From: Pseudomonas sp. 30_B
Lineage (GTDB): Bacteria > Pseudomonadota > Gammaproteobacteria > Pseudomonadales > Pseudomonadaceae
DNA length: 64,000 bases
Direction of reading: 5' to 3'
Assembly (NCBI RefSeq): GCF_017491605.1
Contig: NZ_JAFGYY010000001.1
Span: 186,001 to 250,000, forward strand
Shown: piece by piece, positions 55,943-64,000 of the stretch
Position numbering within the stretch: the stretch's first letter is position 1
How the letters are laid out: each line of letters starts with the position of its first letter
The notes under the pieces: generated by a model
Databases searched by the model: none
Told to the model about the DNA's origin: nothing
Seen by the model: the letters and a program-made list of their open reading frames with translations, nothing else
Program-made: the position numbers and the translations under genes

Positions 55943-55981
55943 TGTAGTTTTGCTACATTGTGTTCCTGTAGTTTTCCTACA
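55943..55981. promoter_or_regulatory. Two TGTAG-N5-CTACA palindromes upstream of the oxaloacetate decarboxylase gene
   Basis: TGTAGTTTTGCTACA (55943-55957) and TGTAGTTTTCCTACA (55967-55981) are perfect 5-bp inverted repeats with 5-base spacers, centres 24 bases apart. They lie 59 to 97 bases before the start of the downstream gene and on the other side of its -10-like TATAAG (56019). A third copy is inside the gene at 56189. The regulator is not identified. Confidence 0.7.
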
Positions 55982-56039
55982 AGAGTTGTTGCCCACTGAT
56001 TTTTTCTTTCCCACCCCGTATAAGTAGTTGGACCCCGCC

Positions 56040-56903
56040 ATGCACAGAGCCTCCTTCCACGAATTGCGCAAGGAATTCCGCGCCTTACTGACTTCTTCCG
56101 CTTGCTACCACACCGCTTCGGTGTTCGATCCGATGTCGGCGCGTATCGCCGCGGATCTGGGGTTCGAGGTAGGCATCCTGGGTGGTTCTGTAGCTTCACT
56201 ACAAGTTTTGGCGGCACCGGACTTCGCCCTGATCACCCTCAGCGAGTTCGTCGAGCAGGCTACCCGCATCGGTCGTGTCGCCCGCCTGCCGGTGATCGCC
56301 GACGCCGACCACGGTTACGGCAACGCGCTGAACACCATGCGCACCGTGGTTGAACTGGAACGCGCCGGCGTGGCTGCGCTGACCATCGAGGACACCCTGC
56401 TGCCGGCGCAGTTCGGCCGCAAGTCCACCGACCTGATCACGGTGGAAGAGGGCGTGGGCAAGATCCGCGCGGCCATCGAGGCGCGCATCGACGAAGACAT
56501 GGCGATCATCGCCCGGACCAACGCCGAAGTGCTGGAAGTGGACGACGTGATCCGCCGCACCTTGGCCTACCAGGCTGCCGGCGCCGACGGCATCTGCATG
56601 GTCGGCATCCGCGACTTCGACCACCTGGAGGCGATCTCCCGCCACCTCTCCGTGCCGCTGATGCTGGTTTCCTACGGCAACCCGGCGCTGCGCGATGACC
56701 AGCGCCTGGCGGAGTTGGGCGTGCGTATCGTGGTGGACGGCCATGCTGCCTACTTCGCGGCGATCAAGGCCACCTACGACTGCCTGCGCGAGCAACGCGG
56801 CGTGCATGCTTCCGACCTCACCGCGTCGGAGCTGGCGAAGAAATACACCCTGCCCGAGGAGTACCAGATCTGGGCGCGGGAATACATGGAAGTCAAAGAG
56901 TAG
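56040..56903 (+). CDS. Oxaloacetate decarboxylase of the PEP mutase / isocitrate lyase superfamily
   Basis: A 287-residue PEP mutase-superfamily enzyme resembling P. aeruginosa PA4872, which decarboxylates oxaloacetate to pyruvate. Visible are [26 protein letters not shown] (residues 24-49), the metal-binding [16 protein letters not shown] near residue 85, the active-site segment [15 protein letters not shown], and IIARTNAE near 160. The ATG at 56040 gives the expected length; only a weak Shine-Dalgarno is visible. Codons 50-56 are unusually A/T-ending because they contain a third operator-like palindrome. Confidence 0.9.
   Translation: MHRASFHELRKEFRALLTSSACYHTASVFDPMSARIAADLGFEVGILGGSVASLQVLAAPDFALITLSEFVEQATRIGRVARLPVIADADHGYGNALNTMRTVVELERAGVAALTIEDTLLPAQFGRKSTDLITVEEGVGKIRAAIEARIDEDMAIIARTNAEVLEVDDVIRRTLAYQAAGADGICMVGIRDFDHLEAISRHLSVPLMLVSYGNPALRDDQRLAELGVRIVVDGHAAYFAAIKATYDCLREQRGVHASDLTASELAKKYTLPEEYQIWAREYMEVKE
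56189..56203. promoter_or_regulatory. Intragenic third TGTAG-N5-CTACA palindrome
   Basis: TGTAGCTTCACTACA lies within codons 50-55 of the decarboxylase-like gene, 222 bases (centre to centre) downstream of the second promoter site. Codons here (TCT GTA GCT TCA CTA CAA GTT) are all rare A/T-ending choices, which indicates selection on the DNA sequence. Confidence 0.65.
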
Positions 56904-57231
56904 AACCGCCTGTCCCGTGCCGCTCGGCCTGGCGGCAGTTGCGCCGGCAGGTATCCGACCTGGGCGTTGAAGGGACAGAGCAGAGTGCCTTCGGGTTTCT
57001 CCGCCTTGCGCAGGTATGTCCAGCGCGAGAGCAGGGAGTCCCGGCTGGCACCGGCGGGTAGTGCCGCCAACCGTTGTCGATCAATTTCTGCAATGCCTTG
57101 ATGCGTGTCGCATCCCCCTCGTTCTCCTTCCCGGCAGACGCCGCACCTCCCGCCACGCCAATTCCTTCGTCAACGACGCACTCGTCGCTTCGCGCGCCAT
57201 CACCCTTGCATTCCCTGCCGGCGAGCTGCAT
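56904..57231 (-). pseudogene. Frameshifted small ORF on the minus strand
   Basis: Two minus-strand frames both have coding-like composition and meet near 57063-57075. Upstream, one reads ...EGDATRIKALQKLIDNG. Downstream, another reads LAALPAGASRDSLLSRW and then TYLRKAEKPEGTLLCPFNAQ. Joining them with a single inserted base gives one continuous, sensible protein of about 100 residues. I do not recognise the family. The downstream frame stays open into the 3' end of the decarboxylase gene, so the true stop is unclear. The start is uncertain (ATG at 57231 is one option). A sequencing error is also possible. Otherwise this 365-base interval holds no gene that I can see. Confidence 0.4.
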
Positions 57232-57268
57232 ATCGTCAGGACACTTGAAGATTCCACGGGAGGTCGCC

Positions 57269-57535
57269 ATGGCCAGTGGCTGGGCAAACGACGGAGCGGT
57301 TCAGGAACAGATCGACAGCACCATCGAGGACGCCATCGCACGGGCGCGCAACCAGTTGCCCAAGGGTGAGAGCCTGACGCACTGCGAGGAGTGCGATGCG
57401 TCGATCCCTGAGGCGCGGCGCAAGGCCGTCCCCGGCGTGCGACTGTGCGTGAACTGCCAGGCCGAGCATGACAAGGAGCAGGCGGCCTATTCCGGTTACA
57501 ACCGACGCGGCAGCAAGGACAGCCAGTTGCGCTGA
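57269..57535 (+). CDS. DksA/TraR-type zinc-finger protein, short form
   Basis: An 88-residue protein with an N-terminal helix (EQIDSTIEDAIARARNQL) and a C-terminal four-cysteine zinc finger CEECDASIPEARRKAVPGVR followed by CVNC. This is the short TraR/YbiI-like class, which lacks the long coiled coil of DksA. It may bind the RNA polymerase secondary channel. The ATG at 57269 has GGGAGG upstream. A terminator follows. Confidence 0.9.
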   Translation: MASGWANDGAVQEQIDSTIEDAIARARNQLPKGESLTHCEECDASIPEARRKAVPGVRLCVNCQAEHDKEQAAYSGYNRRGSKDSQLR

Positions 57536-57555
57536 AATGCCTCGGTCCGATCATG

Positions 57556-57588
57556 AAAGCGGCGCCCGACAGCGCCGTTTTCTGTTTT
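57556..57588 (+). terminator. Terminator after the DksA/TraR-type gene
   Basis: The stem CGGCGC / GCGCCG with a CCGACA loop is followed by TTTTCTGTTTT. Confidence 0.75.
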
Positions 57589-57614
57589 GCACGTTGAAGC
57601 GGGGCGCGTTCCTA

Positions 57615-57710
57615 CTACAAGAGCACGGTCGACCTCAGCGGCACCAGCACGCTGAAGGTAATGATGCCGGCGGCCTGTTCGACCTCGATCCGCCCACCCC
57701 CGCTCTCGTT
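57615..57710 (-). pseudogene. Possible remnant of a sensor histidine kinase C-terminus
   Basis: The minus-strand frame reads NESGGGRIEVEQAAGIITF, then SVLVPLRSTVLL and TAG. This resembles the final ATP-binding strand of histidine kinases (GG.I.VES..G.GT.F...LPL). Upstream of it the frame has no kinase-like sequence, so only about 30 residues would remain. It lies between the DksA/TraR-type gene and ureC. The similarity is short and could be chance. Confidence 0.3.
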
Positions 57711-57741
57711 GCGTCGTGGCCGAGCACGGAAGTGTCCTGCC

Positions 57742-59442
57742 TCAAAAGAGAAAATACCGCTGCGCCATCGGTAGCACCTCCGCCGGTTCACACCACAGCA
57801 ACTGACCGTCCGCGCGCACCTGGTAGTTCTGCGCATCGACCTCGATGTGCGGCAGGTAGGCGTTGTGGATCAGGTCGGTCTTCTGCACGCTGCGGCAGCC
57901 CTTCACCACGCCGATGGTCTTGCGCAGGCCCAGTTCGTGGTGCACGCCTGCGTCGAACGCGGCCTGACTGAGGAAGGTCAGGCAGGTGGCGTGGCGGCTG
58001 CCGCCAAAGCTTGCGAACATCGGCCGGTAGTGCACCGGCTGCGGCGTGGGGATCGACGCGTTGGCGTCGCCCATCAGGCTCGCGGCGATGGCGCCGCCCT
58101 TGAGGATCAGGCTCGGCTTCACGCCGAAGAAAGCCGGGCGCCAGAGCACCAGATCGGCCAGCTTGCCCACTTCGATGCTGCCCACTTCATGGGCGACTCC
58201 GTGGGTGATCGCCGGGTTGATGGTGTACTTGGCGATGTAGCGCTTGGCGCGGAAGTTGTCGTTGCGCGCGCCGTCGCCTTCCAGCGTGCCGCGCTGCTGC
58301 TTCATCTTGTCGGCGGTCTGCCAGGTGCGCGTGATCACCTCGCCCACGCGGCCCATGGCCTGGCTGTCGGAGCTGATCATGCTGAAGGCGCCGAGGTCGT
58401 GGAGGATGTCTTCCGCGGCGATGGTCTCGCGGCGGATGCGCGACTCGGCAAAGGCCACGTCCTCGGCGATGCTCGGGTCCAGATGGTGGCAGACCATGAG
58501 CATGTCCAGGTGTTCGTCGATGGTGTTGCGGGTGAAGGGCCGGGTCGGGTTGGTCGAGCTGGGCAGCACGTTGGCGAAGCCGCAAGCCTTGATGATGTCC
58601 GGCGCGTGGCCGCCACCGGCGCCTTCGGTGTGGTAGGTGTGGATGGTGCGGCCCTTGAAGGCGGCGAGGGTGGTTTCGACGAAGCCGGATTCGTTGAGGG
58701 TGTCGGTGTGGATCGCCACCTGCACGTCGAGGCGGTCGGCCACGGACAGGCAGTTGTCGATGGCCGCAGGCGTGGTGCCCCAGTCCTCGTGCAGCTTCAG
58801 GCCGATGGCGCCGGCGCGCACCTGTTCCTCCAGCGGCAGCGGCAGGCTGGCATTGCCCTTGCCGGTGAAGCCGATGTTCATCGGGAAGGCGTCCGCGGCC
58901 TGGAGCATGCGCGCCATGTGCCACGGGCCGGAGGTACAGGTGGTGGCATTGGTGCCGGTGGCGGGCCCGGTGCCGCCGCCGATCATGGTGGTGACCCCGC
59001 TCATCAGCGCCTCTTCGATCTGCTGCGGGCAGATGAAGTGGATGTGCGTGTCGATGCCGCCGGCGGTGAGGATCATGCCCTCGCCGGCGATCACTTCGGT
59101 GCTGGCGCCCAGCGCGATGGTCACGCCGGGCTGGATGTCCGGGTTGCCGGCCTTGCCGATGGCGGCGATACGCCCATGCTTGAGGCCCACGTCGGCCTTG
59201 ACGATGCCCCAGTGGTCGAGGATCAGCGCGTTGGTGATGACGGTGTCGACGACCTCGGCGGCGCACCGCTGGCCCTGGCCCATGCCGTCACGGATGACCT
59301 TGCCGCCGCCGAACTTCACTTCCTCGCCGTAGACGGTGAAGTCCTGCTCCACCTCGATCCACAGGGTGGTATCGGCCAGGCGCACGCGGTCGCCGACGGT
59401 GGGGCCGAACATGTCGGCGTAGGCTTGTCTGCTGATTTTCAT
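57742..59442 (-). CDS. ureC: Urease alpha (catalytic) subunit
   Basis: A 566-residue nickel metalloenzyme subunit that hydrolyses urea to ammonia and carbamate. The nickel site is intact: HIHF ([14 protein letters not shown]), the carbamylated Lys216 in [25 protein letters not shown], and the flap with catalytic His in [20 protein letters not shown]. The N-terminus [22 protein letters not shown] is standard. AAGGAG precedes the start. It is the last gene of ureD-A-GNAT-B-C. Confidence 0.98.
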   Translation of the reverse strand: MKISRQAYADMFGPTVGDRVRLADTTLWIEVEQDFTVYGEEVKFGGGKVIRDGMGQGQRCAAEVVDTVITNALILDHWGIVKADVGLKHGRIAAIGKAGNPDIQPGVTIALGASTEVIAGEGMILTAGGIDTHIHFICPQQIEEALMSGVTTMIGGGTGPATGTNATTCTSGPWHMARMLQAADAFPMNIGFTGKGNASLPLPLEEQVRAGAIGLKLHEDWGTTPAAIDNCLSVADRLDVQVAIHTDTLNESGFVETTLAAFKGRTIHTYHTEGAGGGHAPDIIKACGFANVLPSSTNPTRPFTRNTIDEHLDMLMVCHHLDPSIAEDVAFAESRIRRETIAAEDILHDLGAFSMISSDSQAMGRVGEVITRTWQTADKMKQQRGTLEGDGARNDNFRAKRYIAKYTINPAITHGVAHEVGSIEVGKLADLVLWRPAFFGVKPSLILKGGAIAASLMGDANASIPTPQPVHYRPMFASFGGSRHATCLTFLSQAAFDAGVHHELGLRKTIGVVKGCRSVQKTDLIHNAYLPHIEVDAQNYQVRADGQLLWCEPAEVLPMAQRYFLF

Positions 59443-59474
59443 CCAGCGCTCCTTGGCTGTTTTCCCGCGGGCGC

Positions 59475-59780
59475 TCAGAGGCTGCCCATCACTCGTCCGG
59501 CGAACCCGTAAACCTTCCGCTTGCCGGCCAGCTCCACCAGTTCCACCTCGCGGCTCTGCCCCGGCTCGAAGCGCACCGCAGTGCCCGCCGGGATGTTCAG
59601 GCGCATGCCGCGCGCCGCGTCGCGGTCGAACAGCAGTGCGTCGTTGGTCTCGAAGAAGTGGTAGTGCGAGCCGACCTGGATCGGCCGGTCGCCGCTGTTG
59701 GCCACCGTCAGGGCAAGGGTGCGGCGGCCGGCGTTGAGTTCGATCTCGCCGCTCTGGATGTCGTATTCGCCAGGGATCAT
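59475..59780 (-). CDS. ureB: Urease beta subunit
   Basis: A 101-residue subunit: [19 protein letters not shown] at the N-terminus, then [17 protein letters not shown] and [18 protein letters not shown]. It packs between UreA and UreC in the (UreABC)3 trimer. Its start overlaps the stop of the upstream GNAT gene by four bases, so its translation is coupled to that gene. Confidence 0.97.
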   Translation of the reverse strand: MIPGEYDIQSGEIELNAGRRTLALTVANSGDRPIQVGSHYHFFETNDALLFDRDAARGMRLNIPAGTAVRFEPGQSREVELVELAGKRKVYGFAGRVMGSL

Positions 59781-60283
59781 GGGGAACTCCTTGGGTCGAG
59801 GATCAGTTGCATGAAGGTGAGATCCAGCCAGCGGCCGAACTTCTGGCCCACCTGCGGCATTTGGCCGGTGGTGAGGAAGCCCAGGCGTTCGTGCAGGCGG
59901 ATCGACGCCGTGTTGCCGCTCTCGATGGCCGCGACCATCACGTGCAGGCCCTGGGCGCGGGCGCGCTCGATGAGCGCCTGCATCAGCAGCGGGCCGAGGC
60001 CCTTGCCGCGCTGGTCGGCGCGCACGTAGACCGAATGCTCGACCGTCTCGCGGAAGCCGTCGAAGGCGCGCCACGGGCCGTAGCTGGCGTAGCCCACCAC
60101 TTCACCCCCATCCTCGGCCACCAGCACCGGGAAGCCCTGCTGCGCGCGCAGTTCCAGCCAGGCGCGGCGGTTCTCCAGGTCGATGGCGACCTCGTTCCAG
60201 ATGGCGGTGGTGTTGAGCACGGCGTCGTTGTAGATGTCGCGCAGACTGCCGAGGTCGGCTTGGCTGGCGTCGCGGATGAGCAT
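59777..60283 (-). CDS. GNAT N-acetyltransferase inside the urease operon (phosphinothricin / methionine sulfoximine type)
   Basis: A 168-residue acetyltransferase with [40 protein letters not shown] and the acetyl-CoA loop [16 protein letters not shown]. The substrate region ([14 protein letters not shown]) matches Pat/PitA-type enzymes that acetylate methionine sulfoximine or phosphinothricin, detoxifying glutamine synthetase inhibitors. It sits between ureA and ureB and overlaps ureB, an arrangement I also recall in P. aeruginosa. A link between urease-derived ammonia and glutamine synthetase protection is plausible but inferred. Confidence 0.88.
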   Translation of the reverse strand: MLIRDASQADLGSLRDIYNDAVLNTTAIWNEVAIDLENRRAWLELRAQQGFPVLVAEDGGEVVGYASYGPWRAFDGFRETVEHSVYVRADQRGKGLGPLLMQALIERARAQGLHVMVAAIESGNTASIRLHERLGFLTTGQMPQVGQKFGRWLDLTFMQLILDPRSSP

Positions 60284-60326
60284 GTCGGTTCCTTCTTTCG
60301 TAGGGCGAATAAAGCGGAACGGGGCA

Positions 60327-60629
<303 letters not shown>

Positions 60630-60630
60630 C

Positions 60631-61464
60631 TCAGGTGCTCCAGATTCGTGGCGGAACGGCCTCGCGGCCGAGCAGCGCGGGCCGCAGCCGGCGCCAGAGT
60701 TCGATGAGCCAGGCGCGGGCGTGCAGCGCCTCATGGGCCAGGCAGCGGGCGATGACCAGGCCGGGCAGTTGAGTGAGATTGCCGTGGCCCTGGCAGGGGA
60801 TGGCGCGGCAGGCTTCGAGCAGCGCCGCGTCGATCTGCCCGCTGACGATCAGCGTGGCCATCACCGGGTGGCCGGCGAGGCCGATGGGTGAGTCGAGCAG
60901 GCGGTCGTTGCCGGTCACGCGCTGGCGTTCGTGCCACAGGCGCCGGCCGTCGCGGCGGATGTCCAGGGCGGCGGCGAAGTAGCCGTGGTCGAAGCGCTCG
61001 CCACTGGCGGGGCGGCCCAGGGCGACCACGTCCCAGTAGAACAGCCGGGCATCCGCTTCGAGGTCGATGCGGGTGGTCAGCTCGGTCTGCGCGCCGGAGT
61101 AGACGATGGTTTCCTGCGGCAGCCATTCCAGCGTGGCGCCGGGGCCGACGCGGATACCCAGCAACTGCTTCGCCGGACAGCCAGCGCGGTACCACTTGGC
61201 CGCACCGGGACTGGTGAGCTGCGCCCAGCTGTCGTCGCCGGCGTGGATGTCGAGTTTCAGGGTGTCGCCGCCGGCGATGCCGCCGGGCGGGTGCACGACG
61301 ATGTGCTGGCAGACCTGCGGCCCTTCCGCGTAGAGGTGCTTCTGCACTCGCAGTGGCCCGAGATGGCGCCGGGTGACCGGCCGCGTGCTGTCGCCGATGC
61401 GGGCGTAAGCCAGCTCCAGCTCGGCGTGCCAGGCGGGGTGGAAGAGGGTGGCCGGTGCGTTCAT
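60631..61464 (-). CDS. ureD: Urease accessory protein UreD (UreH)
   Basis: A 277-residue activation factor that binds apo-urease and channels nickel with UreF/UreG. Motifs: [36 protein letters not shown] and [11 protein letters not shown]. The ATG at 61464 ([20 protein letters not shown]) is chosen; the frame extends further up without motifs. It is the first gene of the catalytic urease operon. The 280 bases upstream (61465-61744) contain a REP-like repeat and presumably the promoter. Confidence 0.95.
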   Translation of the reverse strand: MNAPATLFHPAWHAELELAYARIGDSTRPVTRRHLGPLRVQKHLYAEGPQVCQHIVVHPPGGIAGGDTLKLDIHAGDDSWAQLTSPGAAKWYRAGCPAKQLLGIRVGPGATLEWLPQETIVYSGAQTELTTRIDLEADARLFYWDVVALGRPASGERFDHGYFAAALDIRRDGRRLWHERQRVTGNDRLLDSPIGLAGHPVMATLIVSGQIDAALLEACRAIPCQGHGNLTQLPGLVIARCLAHEALHARAWLIELWRRLRPALLGREAVPPRIWST

Positions 61465-61670
61465 GGGTAGCTGCGAATCCAGGGATGCTCGTGACAGAGC
61501 AATCCGCGTGCCGGGATGCGCCAGGATAGTGCGCGATGCTTTGCGTTTGCGCTGAAGGCTGCGCGGGGCCGGCGTTTCGAACCGACGCAAGGGTTTGTCC
61601 AATCGGTCAGGTATGGGCGCGGTTGCGGTGCATCAAGGTATTCGACGCACCGCATTGGTGCGGAGTCTTC

Positions 61671-61718
61671 CTGTAGGAGCGGGCCATGCCCGCGATCGCG
61701 CGCATGGCGCGCTCCTAC
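61671..61718. repeat. Short REP-like palindrome, GTAGGAGCGGGCCATGCCCGC class
   Basis: TGTAGGAGCGGGCCATGCCC is mirrored by CGCGCGCATGGCGCGCTCCTACA after a very short spacer. The outer GTAGGAGCG/CGCTCCTAC ends are shared with the other REP-like classes in the window; the inner stem differs. Confidence 0.75.
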
Positions 61719-61744
61719 AAGGGGCCGCCAGGCCGCGAGATCAA

Positions 61745-62197
61745 TCAGCCCAGCTGCTTGCGCATGTACACCCGGCGGAAGCCGTTCTCCACCTTGCGCG
61801 CGTATTCCCGGTAGCCGTTCTTCGCGTACAGCTCGATGTTCTCCACCATGCGTTCGTTGGTGTAGAGGTACAGCGACGGGTAGCCCAGTTGCGCGGCGGT
61901 TTCCTCGGCATGCACCAGCAACATGCGACCGATGCCCTGGCCGGCGCATTCGGGCAGTACGGCGATGTTGTCGAGCAGGAAGCCCTCGTCGGTCTCGCGC
62001 ATCACCAGCAGGCCGACCGGCGCGCCATGCTGCTCGGCGATCAGCACGCGGTCCTCGGCGATCACCGCGTGGTAGTCATCCAGCATCGGCCCTGGCTTGC
62101 GGCCCAGCCTGGGTATCCACTGGGCGTAGGCCGCCGCCACGCAGACCGCGGCGAATCCGGCGTCGTCGTTGACGGCGGGGCGCAGGGTGATCGGCAT
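61745..62197 (-). CDS. GNAT family N-acetyltransferase
   Basis: A 150-residue acetyltransferase from ATG 62197 (AGGAG upstream): MPITLRPAVNDDAGFAAVCV at the N-terminus, LLDNIAVLPECAGQGIGRML (acetyl-CoA binding loop) and SLYLYTNERMVENIELYAKN at the C-terminus. The substrate is unknown. It lies between urtE and ureD on the same strand, flanked by REP-like repeats, so it may be a separate transcription unit. Confidence 0.9.
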   Translation of the reverse strand: MPITLRPAVNDDAGFAAVCVAAAYAQWIPRLGRKPGPMLDDYHAVIAEDRVLIAEQHGAPVGLLVMRETDEGFLLDNIAVLPECAGQGIGRMLLVHAEETAAQLGYPSLYLYTNERMVENIELYAKNGYREYARKVENGFRRVYMRKQLG

Positions 62198-62288
62198 GGC
62201 GGGCTCCTGGAAATACCTATACGGGACTGGCAGCGTGCCACCCACGGCCTTCATCCGCCAGTGACAGGTCGCCTCACGGTTGGGCCAA

Positions 62289-62373
62289 GGTTCGCGAGCA
62301 ATGACTGGGCGTCCCCCTCGCTCCTACAGGTGGAGCACATGCGCTCTGTGTAGGAGCGAGCTTGCTCGCGAAC
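62289..62373. repeat. Pair of GTAGGAGCGAG-class REP-like units
   Basis: GTTCGCGAGCAA ... CTCGCTCCTACAGG (62290-62330) faces TGTAGGAGCGAGCTTGCTCG...AAC (62348-62373). The inner sequence of the left unit is degenerate (a short insertion between the two halves). Same class as 6348-6424. Confidence 0.7.
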
Positions 62374-62389
62374 CCGCCTATAGACGGGC

Positions 62390-63088
62390 TCAGATGGTCA
62401 CCAGCCCGCGCACCCCGTCGCTTTCCATGTCCGCCCCACGCCCCTGCTGGACGATCTCGCCGCGGGACATCACCAGGTACTGGTCGGCCAGTTCGGCGGC
62501 GAAATCGTAGAACTGCTCCACCAGCAGGATGGCCATGTCGCCGCGCTCGGCGAGCTTGCGGATGACCGCGCCGATCTCCTTGATCACCGAGGGTTGGATG
62601 CCTTCGGTGGGTTCGTCGAGAATCAGCAGGCGCGGCCGGCTGGCCAGGGCGCGGCCGATGGCGAGCTGTTGCTGCTGGCCGCCGGAGAGGTCGCCGCCGC
62701 GCCGCTGCTTCATTTCCCGTAGCACCGGGAACAGCTCGTAGATGTGTTCGGGCACCGCCTTGGCTTCGCCAGCGCTGAAGCGCGACAGGCCCATCAACAG
62801 ATTTTCCTCCACCGTCAGGCGCGGAAAGATCTCCCGTCCCTGCGGGACGTAGGCAATGCCGGCGTGCACGCGCTGGTGCGGCTTGAAGCCGGTGATCGGC
62901 TTGCCCTCCCAGCTGACCTTGCCGTCCTTGGCCGGCACCAGGCCCATCAGGCAGCGCAGCAGGGTGGTCTTGCCCACGCCGTTGCGCCCGAGCAGGCAGG
63001 TGACCTCGCCGATCTTCGCGTCGAACGACAGGCCACGCAGGATGTGGCTGCCGCCGTAGTACTGGTGCAGTTTGTCGACTTGCAGCAT
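62390..63088 (-). CDS. urtE: Urea ABC transporter ATP-binding protein UrtE
   Basis: A 232-residue ATPase: MLQVDKLHQYYGGSHILRGL, Walker A GRNGVGKTT, YVPQGREIFPRLTVEENL, signature LSGGQQQQLAIGRAL, Walker B RLLILDEPTEGIQPS and H-loop LVEQFYDF. The combination of YGGSHILRGL and LDEPTEGIQPSVI is characteristic of UrtE. It would energise high-affinity urea import, feeding the urease encoded just upstream in the window. It is the last gene of the urt operon, on the minus strand. Confidence 0.93.
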   Translation of the reverse strand: MLQVDKLHQYYGGSHILRGLSFDAKIGEVTCLLGRNGVGKTTLLRCLMGLVPAKDGKVSWEGKPITGFKPHQRVHAGIAYVPQGREIFPRLTVEENLLMGLSRFSAGEAKAVPEHIYELFPVLREMKQRRGGDLSGGQQQQLAIGRALASRPRLLILDEPTEGIQPSVIKEIGAVIRKLAERGDMAILLVEQFYDFAAELADQYLVMSRGEIVQQGRGADMESDGVRGLVTI

Positions 63089-63161
63089 GGATTGGTTCCT
63101 GGGCTCTTGGCTTTGAGAACGCCGTTGTAAAGGGCCGTGATCGCGCTTGTGGATGCAAGGC

Positions 63162-63221
63162 GCCGGACACTTCACCCAGCGGAGTTGCCGACTGGCAATG
63201 AGCATGGGGGAAGTGTCCGGC
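63162..63221 (-). promoter_or_regulatory. Hairpin in the urtD-urtE gap
   Basis: A perfect 12-bp inverted repeat (GCCGGACACTTC at 63162-63173, GAAGTGTCCGGC at 63210-63221) with a 36-base loop lies in the 172-base gap between urtD and urtE. Urt genes are usually tightly packed, so this structured gap may modulate expression of urtE. No T-tract follows on the minus strand. Confidence 0.5.
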
Positions 63222-63260
63222 AACGCCGCAGACGCGGGTGCGAGTGCGGCCGATTCGGAG

Positions 63261-64000
63261 CTACCGCCCCAGATAAACCTCGATGACCTGCTCGTTCGCC
63301 TGCACTTCCTCCAGCGAACCCTCGGCCAGCACGTGCCCCTGGTGCAGCACGCTGACGTGGTCGGCGATGCTGCCGACGAAGCCCATGTCGTGCTCCACCA
63401 CCATCAGCGAATGCTGACCGGCGAGGGACTTGAACAGCTCGGCGGTGAATTCGGTCTCGGCGTCGGTCATGCCCGCCACCGGCTCGTCCAGCAGCAACAG
63501 TGGCGGCTCCTGCACCAGCAGCATGCCGATCTCCAGAAACTGCTTCTGCCCGTGGGAGAGCAGCCCGGCGGGGCGGTTGCGCGACTCGCGCAGGCGGATG
63601 GTGCCGAGCACTTCCTCGATACGGTCCTTCTGCTCGCCGGAGAGCTTGGCCCGCAGGCTGGCCCACACCGACTTGTTGGTCTTCTGCGCAAGCTCCAGGT
63701 TCTCGAACACCGAGAGCGCCTCGAACACCGTGGGTTTCTGGAATTTGCGGCCGATGCCGGCCTGGGCGATCTCCACCTCGCTCATGCGGGTGAGGTCGAG
63801 GGTCTCGCCGAAGAAGGCCTTGCCATTGTCCGGGCGGGTCTTGCCGGTGATCACGTCCATCAGCGTGGTCTTGCCCGCGCCGTTGGGGCCGATGATGCAG
63901 CGCAGCTCGCCGACGCCGATGTACAGCGTGAGGTCGCGCAGGGCGCGGAAGCCGTCGAAGCTGACGTTGATGTCTTCCAGAGTGAGGATGGTGCCGTGGC
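63261..64000 (-). CDS. urtD: Urea ABC transporter ATP-binding protein UrtD (5' end outside the window)
   Basis: The reading frame is open to the window edge; about 246 residues are visible. It carries FDGFRALRDLTLYIGVGELR, Walker A IGPNGAGKTTLMDVITGKTR, the UrtD-type GIGRKFQKPTVFEALSVFEN, signature LSHGQQ-like LSHGQKQFLEIGM, Walker B LLLLDEPVAGMTDAE and H-loop VVEHDMGFV. It is a LivG-type ATPase pairing with UrtE. The start codon lies beyond 64000. Confidence 0.93.
   Translation of the reverse strand, partial: HGTILTLEDINVSFDGFRALRDLTLYIGVGELRCIIGPNGAGKTTLMDVITGKTRPDNGKAFFGETLDLTRMSEVEIAQAGIGRKFQKPTVFEALSVFENLELAQKTNKSVWASLRAKLSGEQKDRIEEVLGTIRLRESRNRPAGLLSHGQKQFLEIGMLLVQEPPLLLLDEPVAGMTDAETEFTAELFKSLAGQHSLMVVEHDMGFVGSIADHVSVLHQGHVLAEGSLEEVQANEQVIEVYLGR

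Noticed and set aside
57847-59511. 554-codon open frame antisense to ureC
   Set aside because: UreC is unambiguous with all nickel ligands; the opposite frame is a compositional shadow.

Overview
The window reads as a chromosomal segment of a GC-rich Pseudomonas, close to the P. aeruginosa / P. nitroreducens / P. citronellolis side of the genus. The evidence is gene order and content: purA end, tRNA-Leu, rnr-rlmB-rpsF-rpsR-rplI-dnaB-alr, azu, nadE, a split urease locus around desTCB, osmE and the urea ABC transporter. Assignment is from recognised protein families and remembered synteny; no database search was run.

Layout. 0-2.8 kb: end of purA, a chemoreceptor and two tandem tRNA-Leu(CAG) genes on the minus strand. 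2.8-11.3 kb: core information-processing block (rnr, rlmB, rpsF, rpsR, a DUF2232-type membrane protein, rplI, dnaB, alr). 11.3-19.2 kb: a 7TM-DISM diguanylate cyclase, a YgiQ radical SAM protein, a two-gene unit of a beta-helix lipoprotein plus a diheme cytochrome lipoprotein, and an MscS channel. 19.4-25.8 kb: a compact minor-pilin operon pilV-pilW-pilX-pilY1-pilE without recognisable fimU/fimT. 25.8-28.9 kb: LOG hydrolase, azurin, hemolysin-III-type protein, NadE.

28.9-40.8 kb is a catabolic island. A LysR regulator is divergent from amaB/amaA-like genes (aminoadipate semialdehyde dehydrogenase and pipecolate oxidase). Next comes a complete five-gene branched-chain-type ABC importer with a near-perfect sigma-54 promoter and an upstream array of four repeated 8-9-mers, then an ornithine cyclodeaminase/mu-crystallin homologue and an SDR. 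The likely theme is uptake and oxidation of lysine or pipecolate-type compounds.

41.0-43.4 kb (ureE-F-G-hupE/ureJ) and 57.7-61.5 kb (ureD-A-GNAT-B-C) are two halves of one urease system, followed by urea ABC transporter ATPases (urtE, urtD). Between them lie desT/desC/desB (acyl-chain desaturation, with two near-identical palindromic operators), an MFS transporter, two tandemly duplicated genes for secreted proteins built of short repeats (48.9-50.3 kb), an AsmA-like protein, OsmE and other small envelope or stress proteins, an Hsp70-like ATPase and an oxaloacetate decarboxylase-type enzyme with three operator-like palindromes.

The most unusual items are the paired repeat proteins with a conserved upstream element, the three TGTAG-N5-CTACA palindromes (one embedded in coding sequence against codon bias), the sigma-54/iteron control region of the amino-acid importer, and a cluster of DnaA-box-like sequences between the cyclodeaminase and SDR genes. 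Several classes of palindromic intergenic repeats (REP-like) are scattered through the window.
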